Source: Polytrichum commune (lineage: Eukaryota > Streptophyta > Polytrichopsida > Polytrichales > Polytrichaceae). From it: DNA of 64,000 nt. The DNA is taken from positions 33,726,001 to 33,790,000 of the forward strand of contig OX485806.1 of the NCBI GenBank assembly GCA_950295325.1. The letters run 5' to 3'. Both the position numbers and the translations under genes were made by a program. The notes beneath the pieces are model-generated. The model searched no databases. It was given only the letters and a program-made list of their open reading frames with translations, and had not been told where the DNA came from. Shown piece by piece: positions 46,419 to 57,965 of the stretch (position 1 is the stretch's first letter; the number at the start of each line of letters is the position of its first letter).

Positions 46419-48837
46419 ACAAATCCCTAGCCCTCTCAATGCCATGTTCACTTCCAGGCATTCGCTCTATAAGCAGATGGGTTTCTTACAAGCTTCCTTG
46501 CAAGCCTTCCATGTCATCTTTGTCATGATTTTTGCCTCCCTAAAACTGTATCCTTCTCCTGCCAAGTCAACAATGTATCTGAGTTTCACTCGGTTTGTTT
46601 TCACGTTGTCCAGCTTCTACCGAGTAGATTTACACAACGAAATTTATGTTACACTAGCAAATCTACATTGAAGCATCGAGTCGAATTGGAATGAAAATCA
46701 GACCTCCCCTACTTTTAGTCATGGCTATCAGGAGTGTATGTTTGTTGATTCCTCAACTGAATTACGTAATTCCTCCCAATTGTGTGTCACTATTGAATGT
46801 AGAGTAGTCAATCAGATTTGAAGGCGTAGACCAATCTCTACTGAACATGTGTTGAATATGGTGTTTGCTCGTTGATCCTCACCTAAGCACACACCAATTG
46901 AATGTAAGTGACTGGTTATGTAAAGTAACTGAATAACATCCGCACACCATACCCTAACTTCTGAAGAACCATTACATGGAGTCTGGAAAGGAGGGATGCA
47001 GCTAACGTTTCTGCGGGGGCACCTTTGACACAAGATCCAAATTCATACTTCTCTGCATTCCAGATACACATTTCGTGTCTTCTGGTCTGCTAAATTATGT
47101 CTTCCGGCCTTCATGCTGCCAGACCCATTCCGTTTTGCAAAATTCCTCAAGGCTGCAGTTCTTGATCGTGGAAATGGCATGAAGGACCCTTGTTGGATTG
47201 ATCGCTTGTGAAGACCTATATTACAAAAATCTATCCACATGCGCCCTTGACCAAATGTTCGTCGCTTTGATTGTTGATGGTTTGCTCTCTGTAAGTGGCA
47301 GATCTGTGTGAACCCTATTATGAGTTCATCGTAGAATCAACTACACATTCATAGCAAATGCCCCCAGGGATTTGAATGTCCAGTTCTCTGGAGTGGAAAG
47401 AGTAGAGGAATTTAACATGAGCTTTTCAATCACCCTTAATTATATCATTTACGAGATCAGCAGGCCCGAGCACGACTCTGAACTTTTTCTCCATGTTCGG
47501 AGCAATCTGATTGCAACTAGCGTCAATCGTAATTTGATCTCACAACCTTCATCACTTTTGTCGTCTTCCAAATCAATTTTGTCACCACCACCGTCACAAA
47601 TATTCTTGTACAACAAATGTGAGCACCTTCCTTATCATGCCCCGAGATGTAAGGAGACCATCCAAAGTTTGTCATACTTCTATGTTAGAAACCATGAAAT
47701 GCACTCTACGACAACTTTTCACACTTATCACTTTATTCGTTAATCGGAGACTTTGGAGAATCTCAAAATATATGCAAATGGTTCAATATCTGGTCCAATT
47801 TCTTATTGTGATGACATGTATTTGTGCCAAATTGGTTAGTGTTGTCCACGCGAATTAATATAATAAGTTACATTGAATATATATGTGTGTTTTCCTAGTT
47901 CTTTATTTGAAAATCATGTCCTTAAGTAGTCTCAAAATCATGAAAAAGTCTCCAATTACCGAATATAGTGATACTTGCACTAATCATACCTTCCCATCAC
48001 CGGTGGGTCACTTAGTGCATTTAATGAATGACATGTGGCATAATATAGGGAGGATAAAATTCATTTGAAATGGAATTTATAAACGAATTCCAAATAATGA
48101 AGGGTCCATTAGATTTAGACAATCCCATTATAAGTAAAGTGGATAGGTGTAAAATGTGGACCATTATTTTTTAGTAGAACTAATACAAGGGTTGAAGTTT
48201 AGGATCCTAGGGTTTATGCTTGATATGATCAAGAATTTAGAGCTAGAGGGGTTTTGGTTTTGCGAGAGGTTGTCATTTTTTTTGGGGTACTCATATAGGA
48301 CTTTCTTTGTGCTCGTGTGTAGACTCCTACGGAGTAGGTGTTGTGTTTCTTGGCACAAAATCATTTGATTTTTTGGTGAATACACATGCACTTTTGTTGT
48401 GCATGTGGTGCATGGTATGTTAGTTGTTGATATGATTGTGTATGATATGCAAGTGTGATGTGACTGTGTTTTTTTTGAAGTCCCTCTAAAATTCATGACT
48501 TCAAGAACCGTGTTTGCAATAGTATGTGACTATACATGCTTAGATCACCATCCAATTCTTTTCAAATTAATTTGAGTAATAATGCATCGAAAGATTCATC
48601 TTGGAAAGTCAACTCATTTTTCTAGGTTAAGCAAAAGATAAGTTATAACATATATGAATAGCTCAACATCGTCAAATGCCTTAATTGTCCAAACTTCAGA
48701 AAATTGTCCGCCATTACAGGTAGCTTTGCTATATTGGGATGTTCAAGGCTAGATTCAAGGAAATTATATTGCGAGGTGCTTGAGAAAATCTTCAAGTCAA
48801 GCTTCATGGAGACCCACAAAATGTAGCACACAAAGTT
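46419..48837. other. Unassigned; contains a dispersed-repeat segment
   Basis: About 46745-46930 matches 7575-7760 in word order. A pogo-like MITE end (CCGAATATAGTGATAC) lies near 47960. Frames up to 123 codons have no motif. Confidence 0.4.
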
Positions 48838-50640
48838 GAACTCAAGGGATTGAGAGATGCACTACAAATTATAGAGAATAAAAATGATGTTGGTCATCAA
48901 ATTTGTGTTTGGACAAAGTGGATGCAATTTTTAGATAGAATGACCAAACTTTTTTTTTCATCCACTAAAGAAAGGCATGTAGGGAGACTTAACACGGAAC
49001 TGTATAATGAGGAGGATTAGGTATTCTCGTTGCGGGCAAATTTGGAAGAAGTTTGAACCTCATATTACTCCAAATAGTATGTGGTCATCGAGATTGCCCC
49101 CAAATCGTGCAGAAGTTTGCAATAGAATTCTCAATCTAGTTTTGCATAAATTTTCTCATGAAGCACAACAAGTTCTAAAGCAACCCATTACTTTGGCTAA
49201 GCTCACCAAGGCGGCAAATGCTTTAGCAAAAGGAAAAAAGTTTAGGACCCAATGGTCTCACTACTGATTTTTGCAAACCACACATGAATCTTATGGGTGA
49301 GGACTTCACATATATGATGAATGTGTCGCTCCTTAAAGGACAATTTCCTCTAGGTGTTATGAGAAGACTTATTGCCTTGTTGTTCAAAGAGGGGAACATG
49401 CTCCGACTTAGTAATTGGACACCTATCAAACTCCTTAATACCACCTATATGTTTGCTAAAGCCACTTTGTTGGCTTCAACCATTCTTGGTGGAGGTTATT
49501 GACTATGACCAAACAACCTTCCTCCCACTTAAATATATTTTTGGATAATATTTTTCTCACTTATGAAATTGTTGAGTGGTCAAAGGAGTCAAACAAGATT
49601 CAATTTTCTCGAAGTTAGATTTTAGCAAAGTACATGACGTAGAAGCATGAGAATTCATGTTTAATGTCCTTGAGAAAATTGGTATGCCAAATGCATTTAT
49701 CAATACGATTCTCTCCCTTTCTCAAAATGTTGAGGTCTCATTGAATATGAATAATTGTGCTACGAATCCATTTCAGCTACATAGAAGGGTAAGGCAAGGA
49801 TGTCCTTTGGTTCCTTATTTGTTAATTGTGGTCACAAATGCAGTGAAGGCGGAAATCCGAGACAAATAAATGAAAGGAATTAACCTCCCCTTTAGAACAG
49901 TTCAATAAACCATCAGCTAGTATGCAAATGATACATCCTTTTTGTTAAAGTGGAGTAACCATATGTGAATAACCCTGCTTAATTTTGTATACTTTTGGCA
50001 TTGCTTGCGGTTTGGAAATTGACTAGAAAAGAGCATTACATACTGGTGTGGTCATGGTAACATGCATGCATGGTTCATTAACTATTAATAGAAGTGAGTA
50101 ACTCAAGGCAACATGTCCAAGTTGTTGGGAACTACCTTTGGTCTTCATCTCGACCTTCGAGATGCGGACAATTTCCTAATCAATAGTGTCAAACGTAAAC
50201 TTACACGTTGGAGTACAACATATCTTTGTCTTGCAAGTTGGATTCTAATTGTTAATCTCGTGTTAATGTCATCACTCTAGTACTTCATTGATGTCTGGGA
50301 TGGTTCACGGAAAGCACTAAGTAAGATTGAGGATTCTCTTAGGAACTATATATTTGTGGTCTAGATTTAAACATATTGCCAAGGCAAGAGTGAGCAAGAA
50401 TGATTTCATTATTTAGAAGAATAAAAAGGCAACTCTGTAGAGGATGCCATGACCTCGTTAATGAGCAAATGAGTGATCCAAGCACTCCTCCTAGGCATGT
50501 CTAACCTCCAAATCATTTCTCAATTGCAACCCTCCTCTCATGGGAAATGGGCACCTCTCTTCCTTTGGCTCCTCACTCTTTGTTTCTCATATGAAGGTGG
50601 ATAAAATTTTAAGTGAGTACAATTTAGCAAAGGTAGTCCA
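48838..50640 (+). pseudogene. LINE pol relic (reverse transcriptase)
   Basis: Reading through several frames, the order is that of a plant LINE. The pre-RT linker (LRDALQIIENKNDVGH, then WMQFLDRMTKLFF) spans 48850-48970. The RT N-terminus (TLAKLTKAANALAKGK, about 49191-49236) is followed by LMGEDFTYMMN and GQFPLGVMRRLIALLFKEGN, then LSNWTPIKLLNTTY (49284-49450). The palm with FNVLEKIGMPNAFI and RVRQGCPLVPYLL (49657-49830) comes next. The catalytic box at 49921-49932 reads YAND instead of YADD. The thumb/connection (SKLLGTTFGLHLDLRDAD, 50114 on; YFIDVWDG near 50282) runs on to about 50600. At least five stops or frameshifts break it. It lacks a visible endonuclease at the 5' side, as expected for a truncated LINE copy. 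Reverse transcription at a nicked target would have been its role. Confidence 0.75.
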
Positions 50641-52547
50641 AGATGTTAGTCTTGCTATGTGACATCCACCACATGGCCGGGGATTTGTGCCACTCGTGCA
50701 TTTTCATCAGCGAGAGTTCATTCATCTTTGCAAATGAGATGAATCACTTTAGACACTACCTTATGTCGTCGGCTCCTTGTCTCAAGGGTTTCAAAAATAC
50801 CAAGTTTTAGTAGTTTTAAATAATCCTAGTCTAATCTAATACTTGAGGCAATAACACAAAGGGGGTTAGACATTAACAACATAAATTAAAATGCCTCATA
50901 TAAAAGCAAGTGGGTGCATCATGCGTTGCCAACCTATCATTACTAGTCCAATTATTTTTAAGAAATTAATATGGGTGGACGTTAAATACCCCCTCACGGA
51001 GGTGGAAAATCCGGGTTATAAAACCCTCTAAATGTTTTTTGAACCCAACCGAAATATGTTGCCCATCCCGCCCAACTTCGAAAAAAACATTGCCCTTGCA
51101 TTCTTGAAGGCCGCTTGACTACAAATCCCATATTGAGTGCACTTCACCTTCAAGGTCTAAAATCCAATATATATGTGCACTTCCAATTAGTAAATAAGCA
51201 ATTGATTGGGATTTCATTCCGCAAGTGAAACCATCAATGAACCACATAATTAACTTGGAGGTCAAAAATATTACAAACTGCTCATTATCATTGAAATTAT
51301 AATTTTGTGACTTACTATCTAAAATTATCTTTGTGATTCTAATGATAGATTAGTGCAAGTGTTCATAAGATAACCAAAATGAAACAATGACGACAAAATA
51401 TAAAACATATAAAAATCAATCTTATTTTTTAGGTAATATAATATGAGGTATAAATAAATTATATGTTATTTGGAATTAAACTTGTGAGACAATGTTATGG
51501 ATGGGGTATACTCATAAAATCATAAGTTTCTGACTATAGCCTATCTTGAATTATTGCAATATTCTATCCTCATCATATATTGTATTATCTTTAAAATTAA
51601 ATGGTGTATATTAATTATTTTCATATAATTTTCATTATAATATAATATAATACTAATACTAAACTTATTAATCATATTATTAAAAATAAAAAAATAAAAA
51701 ATCATTATTCACCAATTTACCATAAGGTGATATATATTATTTTGACATATTACAAATGTTTGAGCAATCACACCCGTGCAAATTAAACAAATTATGAACC
51801 AAAAAAATGTCTATGACAACACGTCATAATCATATGTTGCACACGTTGATATCTTGCGATATTTATCAAAATAACCATGTGGAAATCAAAGCCACATCAT
51901 GGCCTTGGAAACAACTCATGGGAGGTTAGAAAATAGGCTTAGAGCATCCAAGGCCACATCATTGCCCCTTGCTAACTAATTGATGTTTACAAAATAGCTA
52001 ATAGTTCACCATAGCTATGAGGGAGAAAATAAGTCTTACATGCCAACTCGGAGGCGTTTCACTAAAGTAAGCTCCATCCGAGCGTCTTGATGGACTCATC
52101 CGATTTTTGTTACTAGATGACTTTACTTGAGTGCCACGAATCCCCAGCCTCCACCACATTATGTGTTACAAAATGTTTGATTATATCGTAAAAGTTGGTT
52201 TTGAGGAATACATTTAACTAGGAAATCCTAAAATATGTATTTAAAAAATTAAACATAAAGATTTTTATGCAAACTTTGATGTCAAACACTTGTGTATGTG
52301 TTATGATTCAATATAATCTTCATTAACAAGACATAGTTGTTCCCCACTCTCAAGGATTGATTGCAAAAAACATATGCACAATAGAATCTATGGACATTGC
52401 GCATACTTCGGCCACCTCCAAAGTTGCATGTCCTCTTGCAAGGAAAAATTTGGCATTTCCACTCGTGCATCGTGCTATGATGGCCTTTTCAAGTCAAAGA
52501 ACATGAAGAGGTCCATTTCCAAAACCTGGTGGTTTTGTCTCAATGAC
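50641..52547. other. Unassigned, very AT-rich
   Basis: About 51300-51740 is extremely AT-rich with no frame. The last part (52374-52546, plus strand) precedes a poly-A run. Confidence 0.45.
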
Positions 52548-52570
52548 AAAAAAAAAAAAAAAAAAAAAAA
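52548..52570 (+). repeat. Poly-A run of 23
   Basis: Uninterrupted adenines. It may be the tail of a retroposed transcript ending at 52547 or a simple homopolymer. No upstream polyadenylation context or target duplication could be identified. Confidence 0.85.
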
Positions 52571-52599
52571 CGGTGTGTAGGTGGCCAAACAGAGTACAA

Positions 52600-53160
52600 T
52601 GTGCTACCCAATCCTCATGTGCCTAAAGTTTGGCCTATAAAAATTGGATCTAATTTTACAACAATGGAGCCTTGTACTAGAAGACGGTGGATTTAAAGTT
52701 GCTCGTTTTGGAAAATACCATGGGGTCTACGAGGGAGGTCCCAATATAGAGCACCATACAAGTAAGGATTGAAATTTGTTCATTACAATCCAGCTTCTAA
52801 ACCCCATCACTGGCGCATGGCACTTGTCCGTTCGTTCAAAATGGTCATTGTGGAGGAGATGGACTTGACTCCTCCTTTGGTTGGCAAGATTTATGTCGTG
52901 TGCAACCGTGATAACGTCACTCCTAATGAGCTTTACCATATTACACTCAACAAGTATCCCATATGCTCATACACATCTTTCCTAAAGATTCACAACTCTA
53001 GCACCAGTAGTAGACATCCATATGTTCTTTGCAAATATATGTATAATTAATCTTTATTGGTGTTGCATGCGGATGAGGAAGATGATGACTTCATCCATAA
53101 CAATACTTGGAGCCTTGGTTCTTTGGAGAAACTCCTCAACCATGATCCTATGGTTTAGAT
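52600..53160 (+). pseudogene. Relic of a SWIM-type zinc-finger protein (MULE-associated type)
   Basis: The frame 52769-53050 contains LVGKIYVVCNRDNV, then LYHITLNKYPICSYTSFLKI and HPYVLCKYMY. This has the layout of a SWIM zinc finger (C-x-C ... C-x-H) as found in Mutator-type transposases and relatives. The second Cys and the final His are replaced by Tyr (CSY, CKY), so metal binding would be lost. A stop follows, after which DEEDDDFIHNNTWSLG (53070-53120) looks like the conserved acidic tail after the finger. Upstream (52600-52760) the sequence is compatible with the same protein but broken. No terminal inverted repeats found nearby. Confidence 0.45.
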
Positions 53161-53165
53161 TGCAT

Positions 53166-55084
53166 TGGATAGCGGTTCAATGAATTGTAAGTACTACTAC
53201 ATTTGTATGGTGTAGTTTAAGAAGTGTTTTTTGGCCTCTGACTACCATTACATTTTGTAATACATTTTATTATTATGAGGAATACATTTGTCTGCAAGTA
53301 ACCATATAGCTGTGAAAATTGAAAACAAAAATGCATGTAGTAGATATTAAAAAGACAGTGGTGCATTTACATGTCTTTTGAACTTCCACGTTGAATTTTT
53401 TAAAATGTTGGGTTATAACCATGACAAATAGACAGTCATGCCAGTTTCATCAAATTAAGTTAACAAAATTAAGTGCCTAAATATTCATCAAAATTAAGTT
53501 AACGACAATTTTTTTGTACAATTTTCATTAATTTTGAGGCTAGTAACATAAAACATTTGAGCAGCTCCCGCCCCCTCCCCTTCCAAAAAACATTTGGGTA
53601 GCATCTTGAAAGATTCTTTCTCTCTAGGCAACTCTAATAATATTTCTCAGGTATTAATAAAAAAAAAATCAAAATTTTTGAAAATTAAAAGGCATGCCTA
53701 TATATAGACCTATAAATCTACAAAAGCAGCCACATAGTGTCCACTCACATGAGCTTGCTTATGTTCAAGTTAGACTCTTTGGAAACAAAGGAATGATATG
53801 GTCTTTAACTCCACTCACTAGCTAATATAGAAAACTCAATAACATGTTTGGGATGCTCTCTTTGACTGTGGTAGGATTGAGTAGCAAAGGGCCCTTAAGG
53901 TGAGAAAACACTTGTTGTTGCTTATGATGATGTTTTGAAGATTTTGGTAAGGCTTGGTGTGTCAAAGGCCTTATTGCGACTAGAAGTAATTTAGTGATGT
54001 CTTGGAAGATTAGACCCAGGATGGGTACTATCACATGATGCCCCATGGGTCCCTAGCTTGGTTTTTCCCCACAGTGGTTTGTTTATGGTTATCTTTTTGC
54101 AATTGATTCTTTCCAATTTGCACCAAAAAACAAGAACAAAAACAAGAACAAAGCTCGCAGTACCAAGGCTAATTGGCGTTCTCTTTTCCCACATGAGAGA
54201 TGTGCATCAATTTGTCCTATTCAAGTTTGGGTTACTATTTGGTGTTACATGCTGCAATAAATTATAATTGTTAATAGCATTCTTTACCATGTAAATTATT
54301 TCCTAGATACTAGCTTTAATATCATGTGTATCATGATAATTAATATATAGCAACACATAACTCCAAATGGTAACCCACATGTGTGAGCAAATTGGTGTTC
54401 TCTAGATTTATCTAGAATGTTGTCAAAGAAGAATCTCATATGATGCATCCATACACGGTACAATACAATTCCATATGGAATCCAATTTACATGAAGAGAC
54501 ACGTTTATTCAAATTGTCAACGGTTTTATATGAAGAGCAAAGCTTTCTTACGGGGAGGGAAAGATAGCATCAAAGGTTTGTCAACAGTTAAAACAAAAAG
54601 CAAAGGTTTCTTACACATGCTATTGCTAGAGAATTACATAATTGTTTTCAAGCACACTTGATTATTTCTCAGGAGCTTGACATCAACCTTTGTTGTTGCT
54701 GTCGTTCCTCTCCAAACTCCTATCGTCTACCATTACATCATTAAAAAAACTCACCACTTTGAATTTGAAACATGACTACAATGTTCCACATACTCATAAC
54801 AGATCAACAAACTTCGTAAGCTACTTGCTAGGATCCCTTCTTTCCCAAAACAAACTCACCTATTCCATCTTAACTGGGAATGTCAAGTAAAAAAAAACTC
54901 TACAATACCCTTCTTACATGCTTATGGACGAATTCGTGGACGAAACATCAAAATTGAAAGTTTTAATTTTTTTTTAAACAAACATGCCCACATTTCAAAT
55001 AGCTCACATACTCATCATCCCTTCCATATTCTTCACAAACTTTTATAATAAAAAGTGGTGTCCACATACATAACCTTTAACACT
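53166..55084. other. Unassigned stretch
   Basis: Short internal similarity near 54510-54620 (CAAAGSTTTCTTAC words) only. No supported coding region. Confidence 0.45.
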
Positions 55085-55104
55085 CCATAAAAGAGTTGCT
55101 TCTT

Positions 55105-55293
55105 TTTTCTTTTTTTCTTTTTGAGACAGATGGCCGACAGGCCAACGCCAAAGCACAGGAGGCAGTTCACCACCTGGCAAGTTCTTCCGTCAAGTAGAAA
55201 GGAGATTTCACAGCCGGGATTCGAACCGCCAACCTATTCCTTGAGATTTGGGTATCTCTCCACCATCATCCGGTAGTTTAAGGTCATCTCGGA
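55105..55293 (-). mobile_element. tRNA-derived SINE with ~20-bp target duplication
   Basis: The minus strand contains a perfect B box (GGTTCGAATCC at about 55223-55233) with an A-box-like GATGGTGGAGAG upstream. A unique body follows, and an A-rich tail (complement of the T/C tract 55105-55122). Flanks CCATAAAAGAGTTGCTTCTT (55085-55104) and CCATAAAA plus AGTTGCTTCTT (55294-55315) are direct repeats of about 20 bp. About 189 bp in all. The A-rich tail and long duplication imply mobilisation by an L1-like LINE. Confidence 0.8.
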
Positions 55294-55315
55294 CCATAAA
55301 AAAAAGTTGCTTCTT

Positions 55316-55594
55316 ACTCCCCGGTGAAAGTGAGGGAAAGGGGGCCATGCGGTTGGGCCCCTCCTCTCCTCAATCATGAGCATGTTGGGATGGCTTCCAA
55401 CTGGGGGTGTAAGAGGAGCCAATAAAGACAAGCCATCTAGAACGACATTCCAGGATATTGGACTCATTTGTGGAGCATGCGTCGGCTTTTGCGGTGACTA
55501 ATGAGTCGGAAGGGTTTACACTTGTAATATATGACACTTGATAAATTGCATGTGTTACTCAGCCAAATGACTCGGCCCAAGGCCTCGTTTCGGC
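55316..55594. other. Unassigned stretch
   Basis: Contains no supported feature. Confidence 0.4.
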
Positions 55595-56176
55595 ACACTC
55601 TACACTCCGTAGTATCACACCCGTGGCAACCAAAGTGCATGTGATATTACGGAGTTTTGTAGTGTGTGCATGGATGCGTGACGTTGTAGAATTAGTGTAG
55701 CATGTGACACTATGGAATAACACGAAGGGAGATCTGAGGATAATTTGAATTCGTTCTCCTGTCACCTACGCTAGTGTGGTCCACTCCACGTGGCCTTCCC
55801 AGGCGATTCTGGCGGACACATGCACCGACATTCAACAAGTGGCATGAGAAGGAGGAGAAGAAGAATAAGAGAAAAAACTTCGGTCTCCGAAGAGACCGAC
55901 GTGAATGAAGTGTCTGTTCGATCCTCCTCCAATCCAATGCCCACTCGAAGAATAAGAAGAATAAGAAGGTGACACTCCACGTGTTGACACAGGGTGCAAT
56001 GCGAGGGTGTGGGTTGACTTCTTGGGTGGTTTGCATTAATGACAAATTTCGTGATATAAGGGAGAGAAATGTGGCTATAAGGAGTGAGATTTGAACTACG
56101 AACGTCTATTCCCCAGGGTTTCGGGATATTCGAGTGTGTGACATTATGGAGGTTGGTATTACGGAGTTTAGGGTGT
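55595..56176. mobile_element. Composite inverted-repeat element E1
   Basis: Left end ACACTCTACACTCCGTAGTA and complement of the right end ACACCCTAAACTCCGTAATA are inverted repeats (17 of 20). The inner part (GGCCTTCCCA, CACTCCACGTGTTGACA, GTGTGGGTTGAC, GGGTTTCGGGATAT) is homologous to 57415-57660. Fragments of the family occur at 17520, 33105 and 34855. It carries the short retroposon at 55870-55946. No transposase. Confidence 0.65.
55870..55946 (-). mobile_element. SINE-like retroposon, copy 3, with 10-bp duplication and an empty-site relative
   Basis: A 77-bp insert is flanked by GAAGAATAAG at 55860-55869 and 55947-55956. The homologous stretch of the related element at 57470-57490 reads straight from an AAGAAGAAGAAG tract into ACACTCC without it, an apparent empty site. 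The hairpin GGTCTCCGAAGAGACC and GTTCGATCC are as in copy 2. Caution: the duplication is AAG-rich. Confidence 0.65.
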
Positions 56177-56292
56177 ATAAGAGGACTCAAGACTGATGAC
56201 GTTAATTAAACTCCTCCATTTGGAGGGTAAAAACGCAATGAACTAATTTTCAATCTGCAGAGTTCTATATTTGGATGAGTTGGCTTTGGAAA

Positions 56293-57965
56293 CACACTCT
56301 AAACTCTCTGTAGTATCACACCTTTGGTAACCAAAGTGCATGCGATATCATGGAGTTTTTTTTATTGTTAACATGGATGAATGTTGATAGAGAATGAGTG
56401 TAGGGTGTGATATTGTGGAGTAACATAAAATGTAATATTGTAATGTTGGAATTGACGCTCACAATTGGCCAAGTTAGGTGCTTAAAGATTTGAATATCAA
56501 GATATAAAGAACCAAGATGCATATGCGTCACTAATGAGAAGCAATTGACAACACTTTGATTACAGTGAGCATGGATGAAATCCAGCATGTAAATAAGATT
56601 TGTCTCGTTCATGACAAATGATAATAATTGGTGTGGATCACCTGATGATGTACTTGTATTGATCCTCTCAAATGAGATATAAATTCAAGATGGAGAGCGC
56701 CGTGGGGACGCCGAACAAACCAACAATCAAAACAACTTGCCACACTCCATGCGGCACAAAGAACATGAGCACGATGCCCACACGTTGGCCACTACAAACG
56801 CCACCAAGGCCACAAAATGGGTGTTCTCCCACACATGCGAGCTTCAACGGGTCCAAAGGTTGTAGATATGAACCTTATCCCTAGAGTTATCGCAAATTGT
56901 ATCCTTCGCCAAATATGCTTACTGCTGTGAAGTTTGAGTGTAAAAACTTGAAATTCGATTCATTCTTCCTAAAGAATGACGGGGAAGGTGTTTCTGTAGG
57001 CGGAAAATATGAAAGAGCAAGTTTGGATCATTGTGGATAATAACAATGATGATTCTCTTTTCATGAACACATGCTAAACCCTAAAACCTCGCCCAACATA
57101 GTTGCCATCCCTAACTCTTGCCTCATGAATCCCATGGTTTGAATATCACAAAAGTACAAGTCATTTGTCGAAATGGATGTTATACAAAATCTTGATTTCA
57201 AGTTTCTTCCACAAGGATTATACATCCAAGTATTATGACTTCGAGGAGTAACTTTAGATTATTGTTGGCATAAGAATTCCAGACTTGCCCAAATGCTAAA
57301 ACCCTCGAAATGGGAAAATGGTGTGCAATCCCCCTCCCCCCCCCCCCCAAACGTGTAGGAGGCTTATGTGGAGCTTGAAATTCACAATTTCGCAAATTGC
57401 CAAGTTCTCACTCCCGCTTGGCCTTCCCAAGCAATGTGGCATATCCATGTACCGACAATTCAACAATTTGCATAAGAAGAAGAAGACACTCCACATATTG
57501 ACAGATGACGCAACGCGAAGGTGTGGGTTGACACCTTTGGTGGTTTCAATTAATGACAAAGCCCATGATGTAAGGAAGAGAAATGTGACAATAAGGACTA
57601 AGATTTGAACTAAGAACATCCCTTCCCTAGGGTTTCGGGATATTAGGGAGTGAGTTACGGGGAACATTATTCACTCCTTGTTGTCACATTTCCCTCCCAT
57701 ATATCATGGGTTTTGACTTTAGAATTAACCACCAAAGAATTCAAAGCACATGCTCACATACACCACGTTGCCATCATTGTAATTATTGTCATTAATACAA
57801 TGTTAACTTTGTATTATTCCATAATGTCACATGCTCCACTATGTTACATCATGTTACACTATGTTAATCCTCTTTTATTGTACATCCATGTTAACGCTAC
57901 AAAGCTCTTTAATATCACGTGCTTTTTGGTTGTTGCAAGAGTGATATTATAGAGTTTAGAGTGCA
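56293..57965. mobile_element. Composite inverted-repeat element E2 (limits approximate)
   Basis: ACACACTCTAAACTCTCTGT at the left and complement GTGCACTCTAAACTCTATAA at the right could be the two ends of one 1.67-kb element. The middle (about 56640-57400) is unlike E1, so it may instead be two adjacent members. A 13-C run lies at 57336-57348. Frames inside show no transposase. Confidence 0.4.
57550..57715. repeat. Inverted repeat within E2
   Basis: CATGATGTAAGGAAGAGAAA (from 57551) and the complement of 57665-57710 (CATGATATATGGGAGGGAAA) pair, and both continue TGTGACAAYAAGGA. The loop contains the CCTAGGGTTTCGGGATATTA segment. Confidence 0.65.

Noticed and set aside
48164-48496. 110-codon minus-strand frame rich in Ser/Thr
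   Set aside because: AT-rich DNA without any motif; no splice or context support.
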